From assembly GCA_965225955.1 (NCBI GenBank), contig CBDDBX010000019.1:62001-126000 (forward strand): 64,000 bases of DNA. The letters are read 5' to 3'. A program made the translations under genes and the position numbers. The notes under the pieces are model-generated. The model ran no database searches. It was not told where the DNA came from and saw only the letters and a list, made by a program, of their open reading frames with translations. The DNA is from CBDDBX01 sp965225955 (GTDB taxonomy: Bacteria; Acidobacteriota; Aminicenantia; UBA2199). This document shows positions 55,392-63,971 of the stretch, in pieces (the first letter of the stretch is position 1; every line of letters starts with the position of its first letter).

Positions 55392-55419
55392 ATGATAGAG
55401 GGAGTTAAAAAAAAGTCAA
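55392..55419 (-). promoter_or_regulatory. Promoter of the cytosine methyltransferase gene
   Basis: On the minus strand TTGACT (complement of 55414-55419) and TATCAT (complement of 55392-55397) are 16 bases apart, about 35 bases before the ATG. The rest of the 204-base gap to the HNH gene holds no other gene. Confidence 0.5.
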
Positions 55420-55526
55420 GATAGTAAAATGATTATATTTAATTGCAGGTTTAAGTTCAATAGAGTTTCTGTATATGTGGTTAGTATATGTTATAACAGA
55501 TAGAGTTTTGGCAATAAATATTACGG

Positions 55527-55555
55527 TTCAAAACTGATGAAATTTTGTGTAAAAT
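55527..55555 (+). promoter_or_regulatory. Possible promoter for the HNH gene, giving a leaderless mRNA
   Basis: TTCAAA at 55527-55532 and TAAAAT at 55550-55555 are 17 bases apart. The ATG at 55562 is 6 bases beyond the -10 box and has no Shine-Dalgarno, so transcription would start at or next to the start codon. Confidence 0.35.
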
Positions 55556-55561
55556 TATTTC

Positions 55562-56381
55562 ATGACAGGTAATTGGTCTAAAGAAGAGTTAAAAGCATCG
55601 GTTATGGTGTATATGGAAATGCTTCAAAAGGAAAAAGTGGGGGAAAAATTTGTTAAAGTTGAATATTATAGAGATTTGTCATCTAAATTTAAAAGGTCAG
55701 TCAAAGCTTATGAATATCGTATGCAAAATATTTCTTCAGTTTGTATAGAGACAGGAAGAGATACTGTTAAAGGTTTTAAGCCTAAAAAGAATGTTGGACG
55801 TAGAGTTTTTGCAGAAATCGAAAATATAATTATCAACTTTGAGAAAGAACAGCAGTTAATTACTTCTCAAAAAATAATTAAGAAAACTATCGACCTTCAG
55901 AAAGGGATATGTATTAATTGTAAATATAAATTTGATCTAGAAAAAGATAAATATATAAAACCTCAGTTGATTTCAAATAATGGAGGCAAATATATTGTAA
56001 TCTGCTCTAATTGTGTAAGAGAGTTAAGTAATTCGAACTATCTAGAAGAGAAAACCGGAATAAAATATGGCAAGAAGCAACCTTCAAAGAAAAGCACCAT
56101 GATAGATTCTTTTCTAAGAAGTAAAGCTGTTTAATGATTGGTTATTAGATAATGCAAGTGGTGTTTGCGAGAGCTGCAAAGAGCAAGCTCCTTTTTTAAA
56201 AGATGATAGAAGACCTTATTTAGAAATACACCACGTTATAAGGCTGGCCGATGGCGGTGAAGATACCATCAGTAATGCTGTTGCTGTCTGTCCAAATTGC
56301 CATAAAGAGATGCATTATGGAGAGAGAAGAAAATCTTTGGTAAAATCTCTTTATGATACTATTTCAAGATTAAAAAAATAG
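55562..56381 (+). pseudogene. HNH endonuclease interrupted by a one-base frameshift
   Basis: The frame from 55562 encodes 190 residues ending SKAV and a TAA at 56132-56134. The N-terminal ~95 residues (MVYMEMLQKEK, EYRMQNISSV, GFKPKKNVG) are the usual N-terminal domain of a family of HNH restriction-type enzymes. The expected HNH domain follows in another frame to 56381: GVCESCKEQAPF, EIHHVIRLADGGEDT, AVCPNCHKEMHYG. Removing one T near 56130-56132 joins them into a 272-residue protein. A second CxxC pair (CINCKYKF, CSNCVREL) lies in the middle. It is either a recent mutation or a homopolymer error. Confidence 0.8.
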
Positions 56382-56437
56382 ATTTCGTGGTATTGAGGGA
56401 AGTGGTTATGTCATGGGGTGTGATAGGAAACTTCTGA

Positions 56438-56466
56438 TTGACTTTGGCAATTTAAAAAAGTAACAT
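56438..56466 (+). promoter_or_regulatory. Promoter of the fourth kinase gene
   Basis: TTGACT at 56438-56443 and TAACAT at 56461-56466, 17 bases apart. Unlike the other kinases, there is a normal leader with a GGAG ribosome site before the GTG start. Confidence 0.55.
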
Positions 56467-56490
56467 TTCTTAAATTATCGGAGAAAAGTT

Positions 56491-59322
56491 GTGCAAAATA
56501 GTTCAAAATACAAAAATAGAATAGCTGAAATCTTATCAGAGCGCTTTAGCATACTTCAGGAACTGGGTGCAGGAGGGGCAGGAAAAGTTTTCAAGGCTCA
56601 AGAGAAGAATTCTGGACGAATGGTTGCACTAAAAATCTTACATACAATGTCAGTTGATAAGTCTTTGTTATTAAGAAGGCTGGAACTTGAATGTAAGATA
56701 ACATCAGGGGAGAAGATTCCAAATATAAGACAAATATATTCTCTGGAGCAGATAGAAGAAATAATATTTTTGGTAATGGAGTATGTTGAAGGTGAGAGCC
56801 TTGCAGAAAAGATTGAAACAAATGGCAAACTTTCTCTTGATGATGTTAAAAGCTATTCTATTCAGATTCTTAATGGCCTTCAAGAGGCACATAAAAGAGG
56901 ATTTGTTCACAGAGATCTTAAACCAGAAAATATTCTTATAAAAGAAGATGGTGAACTGTTGATAACTGATTTTGGATTGGCTTTTGCAGAAAACAGAGAT
57001 TTCTCACGATTAAGTAGAACTGGTATTACCCTGGGTACTCCACAATATGTAGCACCTGAGTTGTGGAAAGGAAAAAAACCTTCAAAAAGAACAGATATTT
57101 ACTCTTTTGGGATAGTTCTTTACGAGATGTTATCTGGGATATTACCATTTAAATCTGATTCGGATTATGGATATTTACAGAAACATCTTTATGAGACTCC
57201 AGATATTGAAGTGTTCAAGATAGCAGGAGTTCCATCCTATTTTATACACGCAGTTGAGGTGTGTATGGAAAAAGAAGCTGAACAGAGAGCTGGAGATATC
57301 GGTGAACTTGTAAAGATTCTTATAACAGGAACATTTAAGAAAGATATAAAAAAAATATGGGAGCAGCGTCGTTTAATTTTTGGCTTTACAGTTGTTCTGC
57401 TGTTTGTTATCGCTGGAATTTTCTTGTTTTTCAGATCGGATGGCAAAAAAACCGGAAATCAGATTGTATTGTGTATATCTTCTATTAATACAGACCTGAA
57501 TGATAAAATGAGTAACAAATTTACTGAAAGTTTAAGTAAAGCTCTTGTAGAAACTCTAAATCGATCTGAAAAAATTAAAGCTATAAGTTGTAATAGACAG
57601 ACAGATAGATCTAAAAACGAAGATTACGTTTATTTTACTGCAAATTTGAGAAGGAATGGTAAGAAGTATCTACTGAAACTATATCTCTATCGTAATGGAA
57701 ATATGACATGGTCAAAAGAGCTTAGAACAGATGGAAAAGCAGTATTTGTTCTGAGTGATAAAATAGGGAGGGAGATTAAAGAATATCTTGGCATGAGAAC
57801 TGTACCTCAGAGAACCAGAGACGAGCTTAGGTTTCTTGAGGTTACTACTGCTTCACCGGAAGCCAGAGAGTGCTATCTTAAAGGATTAATTTTATATTCT
57901 CAGAGGGATACCATAGGAGCTGTGGCAAAAATGAAAGAAGCTGTTAAATTGGATCCAGAATTTGCTATGGCTTACTACTATTTAGCTTTCTATCTTAATT
58001 TAGGTCAGAATGCAAACTTAGCAAAACCATTCATAGAAAAAGCTGTTAAGTTTATTGAAAATGCATCAGAAAATGAGAGATTACTTATTACAGCCCTTGC
58101 TGCTCAGATTATTGACAAAGATGAGATGAAAGAAATCAGATTGCTTGAAAAATACATCAGTCTAAATCCAGAAGCTATTAATTCATTAAAACAATTAGGT
58201 TTGAGATATATTTTGGTAGAAGATTGGAAACCTGCAATTTCTGTGTTTGAAAAAATATACGTTGAGCATTCTAAAGAAGTAGGTGCACTGTTTCTATCAA
58301 ATATTTACTTGAAAATGAGGGACTATAAAACTGCCAGAATGTATATAGATACAGTAAATAGAAAAACCAGACAGATAGATTGGACTGATTTGGCAAGAAT
58401 GATTATTGCATTTAACGAAAAGAGATATGAAGATGCTCTTAGTATTTGTAATGAACTGATATATAAGAGCCCTTCAAACTACAGAGGGTATTATATGGCT
58501 GCAAGAAGCCTTATGCTTGCGGGGGATTTTGAACAAAGTAATAGATATTATAAGCAACTCTACGGTGCTCTGGGTTTCAAAATGGCAGAAACTTATGTAG
58601 GGATGCTGGCTAAGGGTAATGTAGATGAATCAATAAAAATGCTTTCTTCATATTCTAAAGAAGATATTGCTAAATCCAGAAATGAGTTTTGGTTATCTCA
58701 ACTTTTACTTATGAGATTATATATTGCGATAAGAGATTATAATAAACTGGAAGAGTTAATGAAAAATATGTCCATTAGATCTAAGAGTTATCATTTTTTC
58801 TATTTATTAAAAGCAATAAGTTATTATGAGCGAGATGAAAAAAAAGCTCTTAAGTTGATTGATAAAGAGATGATTGTTTTACCTGAAACTTATGGAATTG
58901 CACAAAGAAGGTGGTGTAAGGGCGTAATTGATGGACTTAAACTAATGTCTGAAGGCAAATCTGCTTCTGAATTTCTACTTAAAGTCTATAACAAGTATCC
59001 TGGTGAGGTAGAACAGGAGAACCACCATGCACTGATTCTTCATTATCTCGCGGAGGCTTATGCCATTGAAGGAAAAACAGATAAACAACTGGAAACATAC
59101 AAAGCTATTCAGAATCTATCGTTTGGGCGTATATATTATGGTGACTACTATGCCTTGAGTTTTTATGAATCTGGGAAAATTTATCAGAAACGTAACGAGT
59201 TAAGTAGAGCTAAAGAGTTATTTCATAACTTTTTGAAGTTATGGAAAAGTGGAGATAGAGATATCTTTTCACAAATTGAAGATGCAGAGATTAGATTGAG
59301 AAAGCTTAAACAGAATAAGTAA
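56491..59322 (+). CDS. Transmembrane Ser/Thr protein kinase with TPR region, diverged paralogue (kinase 4)
   Basis: This 943-residue protein has a GTG start. The kinase domain (~19-280) has GAGGAG, ATP-site Lys48, HRDLKPEN, DFGLAF and APELW. A membrane segment lies near residues 293-313, then a TolB-like region (IVLCISSINTDLNDKMSNKF) and TPR-like helices. The end (GRIYYGDYYALSFYESGKIY) is clearly related to the C-termini of kinases 1 and 2, so all share one ancestor. It lies beyond the restriction-modification island and lacks the long identical DNA blocks of kinases 1-3. Confidence 0.9.
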   Translation: MQNSSKYKNRIAEILSERFSILQELGAGGAGKVFKAQEKNSGRMVALKILHTMSVDKSLLLRRLELECKITSGEKIPNIRQIYSLEQIEEIIFLVMEYVEGESLAEKIETNGKLSLDDVKSYSIQILNGLQEAHKRGFVHRDLKPENILIKEDGELLITDFGLAFAENRDFSRLSRTGITLGTPQYVAPELWKGKKPSKRTDIYSFGIVLYEMLSGILPFKSDSDYGYLQKHLYETPDIEVFKIAGVPSYFIHAVEVCMEKEAEQRAGDIGELVKILITGTFKKDIKKIWEQRRLIFGFTVVLLFVIAGIFLFFRSDGKKTGNQIVLCISSINTDLNDKMSNKFTESLSKALVETLNRSEKIKAISCNRQTDRSKNEDYVYFTANLRRNGKKYLLKLYLYRNGNMTWSKELRTDGKAVFVLSDKIGREIKEYLGMRTVPQRTRDELRFLEVTTASPEARECYLKGLILYSQRDTIGAVAKMKEAVKLDPEFAMAYYYLAFYLNLGQNANLAKPFIEKAVKFIENASENERLLITALAAQIIDKDEMKEIRLLEKYISLNPEAINSLKQLGLRYILVEDWKPAISVFEKIYVEHSKEVGALFLSNIYLKMRDYKTARMYIDTVNRKTRQIDWTDLARMIIAFNEKRYEDALSICNELIYKSPSNYRGYYMAARSLMLAGDFEQSNRYYKQLYGALGFKMAETYVGMLAKGNVDESIKMLSSYSKEDIAKSRNEFWLSQLLLMRLYIAIRDYNKLEELMKNMSIRSKSYHFFYLLKAISYYERDEKKALKLIDKEMIVLPETYGIAQRRWCKGVIDGLKLMSEGKSASEFLLKVYNKYPGEVEQENHHALILHYLAEAYAIEGKTDKQLETYKAIQNLSFGRIYYGDYYALSFYESGKIYQKRNELSRAKELFHNFLKLWKSGDRDIFSQIEDAEIRLRKLKQNK

Positions 59323-59346
59323 CCTGGAGGCACAAGGGCCTCCGGT
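59322..59346. terminator. Bidirectional hairpin between convergent genes
   Basis: ACC-T-GGAGGC pairs with GCCTCCGGT around the loop ACAAGG, a 9-bp stem with one bulged T. It sits in the 45-base gap between kinase 4 and the convergent caspase-like gene. No long U tract follows on either side, so termination is probable rather than certain. Confidence 0.55.
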
Positions 59347-59367
59347 GATTTGTTATTGTCTGGTTAC

Positions 59368-61242
59368 TTATTTAAATCTGTACTGGAATCCTAACTTCAT
59401 TGAAAATCCTGAAAGATCCAATTTATATTCTCTGGGAACTTTTGATGGACTGGTAAAATTCTTCTTTTTACCATTAAGCGTAAATACTCCATCATCAGAA
59501 AGAGTCCCTGATTTACATAACCGGTAGGAAGCTCCTATAAAAAGAGCCAGATTATCTTCAAAGTAGTAATTTAACTGCAATCCAGGTTCTGCAGTAAAAC
59601 CTACTCCGCTTCTCTTCTCGTTCAGTTCAGCTTTCTCACCCAAATCCCATACATCAATAAGAGAGAAGATATATCTTGTTTGTATAAATGACGGGCCAAT
59701 AAGGAGATAGCCTTCCACCTCTAAATCCCGGGTTATCTTTCTGCTTAGATGAACACCTGCTGAAAAGGTAAAAGCTGACAGAGAGTACTTAAGTGGAGCT
59801 TTGGTATTTTTATAGTAAGCACCGTACCGATAACCTTCAGCTGTATTACCCTCTATATTAATCAAACTATCAGTGTTAGCTTCTTTTGAACTTTTCATAT
59901 ACTCAATACCCAGAGAAACTGCCACAGAGCCTGTAAGATAGTATTTGCCTCTTACACCAAAAGGGACAGCGGTGCTTATCTTATTAATTTTATCTGGAGA
60001 ATCCAATCTGTTAACCATAGAGAAGGAGCCTTTATTAACACTAAGCACATCGTAATGAAATTCTGCTGCAGTATCTGTTATGTTTTTGTGAAAATTATCT
60101 GCTTTAAAGAGAGACAGACCACCATAAAGCTCTACACCAAATCTGTACTCAGCTTTATGTTTGAGTTCAGTGCTGACACCTCTTTTTGTAGCCGGAGTTA
60201 TGGGTGTTTTTATGAAGTCTGTTCTATTAATTGTATGGTTATCAGCACCTGAGAGATTGAACGATGTTTTGTAGGATCTATTACCTTTTTTCAGTACTAC
60301 CTGATAAAAATCAGGTTCAAGTCCTATACTTAGAGCTTTGCCACGAGGCTTATTAATTTCAACTATCAGATTCCCCAGATTATTGTTGATAAAAATTCTG
60401 CCGGATACCTCTTTATCAATCACAAGTGTAGAAGGACTCTGTTTTATATCAGTCATAATAACATCACCTTTACCTGACATCTGAATGTTATAACCCGGAT
60501 GTTGAGGGCCGTGTTCAGTTTTCTGGGAATGTATAAGTGTCTCTCTGTAGGCATACTGATATGCTTCATTAAGGGTTATTATACTGTCACCGGAAAGATC
60601 AGCTGCTCCACTTAAACCGGAAACCAGATAGTGGGTGAAAATTGAGCCTTTTAATTCACCTGACTCCTGGGATGGTTCTATAGGGGAGCTTGATGTCATG
60701 AATGCATAACCTTTCATATCGTAGGCGCTGTTATTGAGGAAAGGAGCTTTAACCTTAACTCCTTTAAGGAGATTGAAAGAGCCAGAGGAGCATGAGTCAA
60801 GAATTGCTATCTTTACATCAGAGTCTATATTTTTAATCTTATTGTGGAACTTTCTGTAAGAAACCTTATGATTACCTATAAGGAGATTCTTATCATCAGA
60901 GTGACCTGAATAGTAGAATATTGTCTCTACTTTACCACTACTGCTCTTTTCACTTTTTATTCTGGAGTTAAGTTTTTCGAGATTTGAAAAAAGTGTAGTC
61001 GGATCAGGCTGAACAAGAAAAAATGTGTTATCTTTTCTGAGGTTTCCCATTCTTGTTAATATATCTGAGAATGAGCGGGCATCTTTTACTGCATATCTGA
61101 GAATGGGTTTATCCTGACCTCCGCTATTGGAGCTTATTATAAATGCGTATCTTTTTACAGGTAGTGTTTCTGAAGGTACTGCTTTCAATGTAAAGGTAAG
61201 AAGAGATATCAGTATCAGGGTAGTTGTTGAAATTTTAATCAT
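59368..61242 (-). CDS. Secreted caspase-like (C14) peptidase with probable C-terminal beta-barrel
   Basis: This 624-residue protein has a signal peptide (ISTTTLILISLLTFTLKAVP). Residues ~30-270 are a caspase-like domain with catalytic His114 in FYYSGHSDD and Cys151 in ILDSCSSGSF. A region of about 80 residues resembling a surface or carbohydrate-binding beta domain follows. The last ~240 residues show alternating, aromatic-rich strands (FGVELYGGLSLF, PFGVRGKYYL, FTAEPGLQLNYYF, FSMKLGFQYRFK), as in outer-membrane beta-barrels. It would place a caspase-type protease at the cell envelope. It overlaps the DUF4384-like gene by 8 bases. Confidence 0.82.
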   Translation of the reverse strand: MIKISTTTLILISLLTFTLKAVPSETLPVKRYAFIISSNSGGQDKPILRYAVKDARSFSDILTRMGNLRKDNTFFLVQPDPTTLFSNLEKLNSRIKSEKSSSGKVETIFYYSGHSDDKNLLIGNHKVSYRKFHNKIKNIDSDVKIAILDSCSSGSFNLLKGVKVKAPFLNNSAYDMKGYAFMTSSSPIEPSQESGELKGSIFTHYLVSGLSGAADLSGDSIITLNEAYQYAYRETLIHSQKTEHGPQHPGYNIQMSGKGDVIMTDIKQSPSTLVIDKEVSGRIFINNNLGNLIVEINKPRGKALSIGLEPDFYQVVLKKGNRSYKTSFNLSGADNHTINRTDFIKTPITPATKRGVSTELKHKAEYRFGVELYGGLSLFKADNFHKNITDTAAEFHYDVLSVNKGSFSMVNRLDSPDKINKISTAVPFGVRGKYYLTGSVAVSLGIEYMKSSKEANTDSLINIEGNTAEGYRYGAYYKNTKAPLKYSLSAFTFSAGVHLSRKITRDLEVEGYLLIGPSFIQTRYIFSLIDVWDLGEKAELNEKRSGVGFTAEPGLQLNYYFEDNLALFIGASYRLCKSGTLSDDGVFTLNGKKKNFTSPSKVPREYKLDLSGFSMKLGFQYRFK

Positions 61243-62044
61243 TTGAGTTCTCCTTAATAATGTTAAAGTTAAACTGTCTGTATTCTGAAGAGAGTCTGAG
61301 TATCACAGTCTCATTAGTGTTTGCTTTTTTTATTGATCTTTTTACTGACTCCAGAAGAGTTTTTACATCAATTTCTGATTCAGATGTAATAAGATAAAAC
61401 TTCTCAAAGTCAGGGGCATCATCAAGCTCAATAGCCCTGGGGATTGTATAGATGCCTTTTTGCAGTTTTGTTGATCTATTGTCTTTGAAAGGATAGTGGA
61501 GAGTAACTGTTCTGTTACCATCAATCGAGATAATCGCTCCATAAGTTTCTTCGGGAGCAAAGAGTGAGAGCTGTAACAGATCTCCTGCACTTGCTTTAGT
61601 ACCACTCTTCAGCCTCTCAATACCTTGTGCCTCTTTTCTGTGAACAAGAAGGTGTGGATGAGTTCCTCTGGACTCTCCTTTTATAATGTTAATGTTTTCT
61701 GAGGATTCAGAAGGTGGAGAAGGTATAAACAGAAGTAGGCCGGAAACTGCGATAGCAGAAATTGCGAATTTAAGAGTCAGAACCCACCTTATTTTCCCTT
61801 TTCTGACAGGAAGTTGTTCTGTTTCCCAATTATTAAGAGCGTGTTTCCTCACAATTTCCGGTACAGATACTGATGAAGGAAACCTGAGTTTAAAGTCTGT
61901 ATCTGAAGCTTTTATATCTTCAACACTTTTTCTTAAATTCTGATCCTTTTTTATCCATCTTTTAATCTGGAATTTTTCCCATAAAGAGAGGCCACCTTGA
62001 ATATACCTCTCAAGTACAAAATCGCTGATATCTTCTCTTCTCAT
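61235..62044 (-). CDS. Membrane protein with anti-sigma-like N-terminus and DUF4384-like domain
   Basis: This 269-residue protein has a cytoplasmic N-terminus (~1-85; DFVLERYIQGGLSLWEKFQI) that resembles anti-sigma factors in placement and helical character but lacks a zinc HxxxCxxC motif. One membrane segment is at ~88-107 (LKFAISAIAVSGLLLFIPS). The extracytoplasmic part (GDLLQLSLFAPEETYGAIIS, EKFYLITSES) matches the DUF4384 pattern often found with caspase-like proteins. It sits between the sigma factor and the caspase gene, so it probably controls the sigma factor in response to an envelope signal. Confidence 0.75.
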   Translation of the reverse strand: MRREDISDFVLERYIQGGLSLWEKFQIKRWIKKDQNLRKSVEDIKASDTDFKLRFPSSVSVPEIVRKHALNNWETEQLPVRKGKIRWVLTLKFAISAIAVSGLLLFIPSPPSESSENINIIKGESRGTHPHLLVHRKEAQGIERLKSGTKASAGDLLQLSLFAPEETYGAIISIDGNRTVTLHYPFKDNRSTKLQKGIYTIPRAIELDDAPDFEKFYLITSESEIDVKTLLESVKRSIKKANTNETVILRLSSEYRQFNFNIIKENSND

Positions 62045-62536
62045 TTACATCTCCTTTGTTTTAAGATTTTCACAGAGATCCCTGATTCTGTTAAAAACGG
62101 TTGTTACTGAATAGCCTGTTTCTTTTGAGATCTCTTTCATAGTCATACCATCAAGAAAATACATTAGAGCTATTCTGCTGGTATCCTGTGGATTTTCTTT
62201 AATAATGAAGTTCCATAGAGCTTCTTTTTCAAAATTGAGACCTGCACTCTCTGCGGCTGGAATATTCTGAAGAATGCCCTCTGCTTTAAGATTTTTTTTG
62301 CGACTCTCTTTCCTTATAATATTGAGGCATATATTTGTAGACATCCTGTAAAGAAGTGAGCTGGGGTGAGTGTTTTTCAGTCGTTCTCTACTGCTTATAA
62401 GGTTAACAAATACATCCTGCATAGCATCTACTGCTCTCTCTTCATCCTGAAGCAGTTTCATACATCTTCGAAATACCATAGATCCAAAGTTATTGTAGTA
62501 GTGCTCAATATCAATTAATGGCTCTTTGTACATCAT
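62045..62536 (-). CDS. RNA polymerase sigma factor, ECF-type
   Basis: This protein of about 163 residues has region 2 (MVFRRCMKLLQDEERAVDAM, then QDVFVNL) and region 4 with a helix-turn-helix (MYFLDGMTMKEISKETGYSV, then TTVFNRIRDL). The frame is open from a TTG at 62590; I prefer the ATG at 62536 (or 62533) because region 2 then starts at the usual distance, but the ribosome site is weak. Its stop abuts the next gene's start. It probably transcribes its own operon, the usual arrangement for ECF sigma factors. Confidence 0.85.
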   Translation of the reverse strand: MMYKEPLIDIEHYYNNFGSMVFRRCMKLLQDEERAVDAMQDVFVNLISSRERLKNTHPSSLLYRMSTNICLNIIRKESRKKNLKAEGILQNIPAAESAGLNFEKEALWNFIIKENPQDTSRIALMYFLDGMTMKEISKETGYSVTTVFNRIRDLCENLKTKEM

Positions 62537-62595
62537 CTTTTTTTTAACATCCTGTTGGGGTATAAAAACTGTTGCATATATCTTAAACAAAGTAA

Positions 62596-62645
62596 GGGAT
62601 TATTTTTTCAGAAAAAAATTGTTCTGTAATATTTTTCTCAATCCC
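62596..62645. promoter_or_regulatory. Inverted repeat upstream of the sigma-factor operon
   Basis: GGGATT at 62596-62601 and AATCCC at 62640-62645 are inverted. A smaller palindrome TTTTTCAGAAAAA lies inside. The position fits the operon's control region, but such short A+T-rich symmetry can arise by chance. Confidence 0.25.
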
Positions 62646-62801
62646 AAAGGGCAATTATCCACTATTTTAGATTCATTACAAAACATATGTTGACTCCTGA
62701 TGAAAGCTCTGGTTTAATTAAAGAATACGGTCGGTAAACATCACATCAAAATAATTCAGAAAATCTTCAACGGAAGAACTATTTTTAAATATTTACAATA
62801 G

Positions 62802-63101
62802 TTATTATTTCAAAAACTCTTTTCACTCTTTCTCTCCTGGTCAGTATCAACACTTACAGGTAATGTTATCGGTTCGGGAGGTATTGACCCTGCAAAATAT
62901 GGGATAGATTTTGCATTTACTGCAATTTTTATTTTTTTGATTACTGGAATGTGGCAGGGAAAAAAGGATATTATATCCTGGATATTAGCTGGAGTGACGG
63001 CTATAGTAGTTTTCAGTTTTGTTGCCGGTGAATGGTATATACTTGCCGGAAGCTTTGGAGAAACTTTGATAAGACTCTTATTTTCAGAAATCTTGTTGTA
63101 G
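62802..63101 (+). pseudogene. azlC remnant, C-terminal half only
   Basis: The open frame encodes the C-terminal part of an AzlC-type branched-chain amino-acid exporter subunit: FLSWSVSTLTGNVIG, GIDFAFTAIFIFLITGMWQG and EWYILAGSFGE. No start codon and none of the N-terminal half is present, so it is a deletion remnant. The stop at 63099 is followed by a short frame that could be the beginning of the partner AzlD. The upstream stretch 62646-62801 holds no recognisable gene. Confidence 0.7.
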
Positions 63102-63167
63102 TGATGATAATAGGAGTGCTTAGGGTTTATCTTTTAAGAAACTATTTTATGATATAGTTAAACTAGT

Positions 63168-63431
63168 ATGAAGAAAGAGTGGAAAGATTATAAATGTGTT
63201 GAGACTCTGGACAATCTGGAAATTATGAAAGCCAGATACTATAAACACTCCTTTGGCAGGCATTACCATGAAGGCTATGCTTTGGGCCTGATACTTGATG
63301 GTTGTGAAACCTATAAATATCGTAGAAAAGGAAGAATTATCAGATAAGTTGATTCTATTCGTTGGGTAAGGCCATGTGAAATTAATCAGAAAGAATTCAG
63401 GAGTTGGAGAGTGATTTTCCCCAACTACTGA
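63168..63431 (+). pseudogene. AraC-type regulator remnant, N-terminal sensor domain
   Basis: From ATG 63168 the frame reads KARYYKHSFGRHYHEGYALGL and YKYRRKGRIIR, the N-terminal cupin-type ligand domain of AraC regulators, then meets TAA at 63345. The same frame continues past the stop with IRWVRPCEINQK and WRVIFPNY, still matching the family, to a second stop at 63431. The DNA-binding domain is absent. AraC regulators often accompany azlCD, so both remnants probably belonged to one lost locus. Confidence 0.6.
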
Positions 63432-63464
63432 ATTGTGTGAATATGGTATTTGCTCTTTTGAAAA

Positions 63465-63971
63465 TTAAAAAGGCTGTCCGTTGTTGATCTGAATAGAGTA
63501 CATTGCATCGCCTCTTTTTTCAGTATAATCGTTTCTTAAATGTGCAAAAACCCCAGCAACCAGACCTTTTATAGCTTTACTGTTATCTTGTAACCATTCA
63601 ACTCTACCATGACCATATATCATACCGGAAGGTGTATGGAGGTATATAATTCCTGAGCAGTGGGCATTGATAGTAAAGCTAACGGAGTATTCCGAGCTTG
63701 AATCGTCAAAAGAGTTGACATTGATTCCTTTTATAATACCGTTGTTAGTCGGGTCAGATTGTCCTGAATCTGAAAGAATAGTTCCATTTTCTTTATAAAA
63801 TGTTACTTTTACAGTTATCTGGGAATCTGTTATGTTCGAAAAAACAAAATATGGTACATGCTCGTGAGAGTTGTAGAACATGGGAATTACTGCCTGACCT
63901 CTTGCTGTAGCTGCATTCCCAATAGCAGACAATGCAATAAATAGTGTTAAAATAATTACAGATTTTTTCAT
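63465..63971 (-). CDS. Secreted protein of unknown function
   Basis: This 168-residue protein has a typical signal peptide (KKSVIILTLFIALSAIGNAA) followed by about 145 polar residues predicted to be beta-rich (VPYFVFSNITDSQITVKVTF, SGIIYLHTPSGMIYG). An AAGGAG ribosome site is correctly spaced upstream of the ATG. It lies alone at the window end, and I recognise no domain. It probably resides in the periplasm or outside the cell. Confidence 0.75.
   Translation of the reverse strand: MKKSVIILTLFIALSAIGNAATARGQAVIPMFYNSHEHVPYFVFSNITDSQITVKVTFYKENGTILSDSGQSDPTNNGIIKGINVNSFDDSSSEYSVSFTINAHCSGIIYLHTPSGMIYGHGRVEWLQDNSKAIKGLVAGVFAHLRNDYTEKRGDAMYSIQINNGQPF

Noticed and set aside
59345..59527. 60-residue plus-strand ORF after kinase 4
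   Set aside because: It lies opposite the 3' end of the caspase-like gene and starts within the terminator region without a ribosome site.
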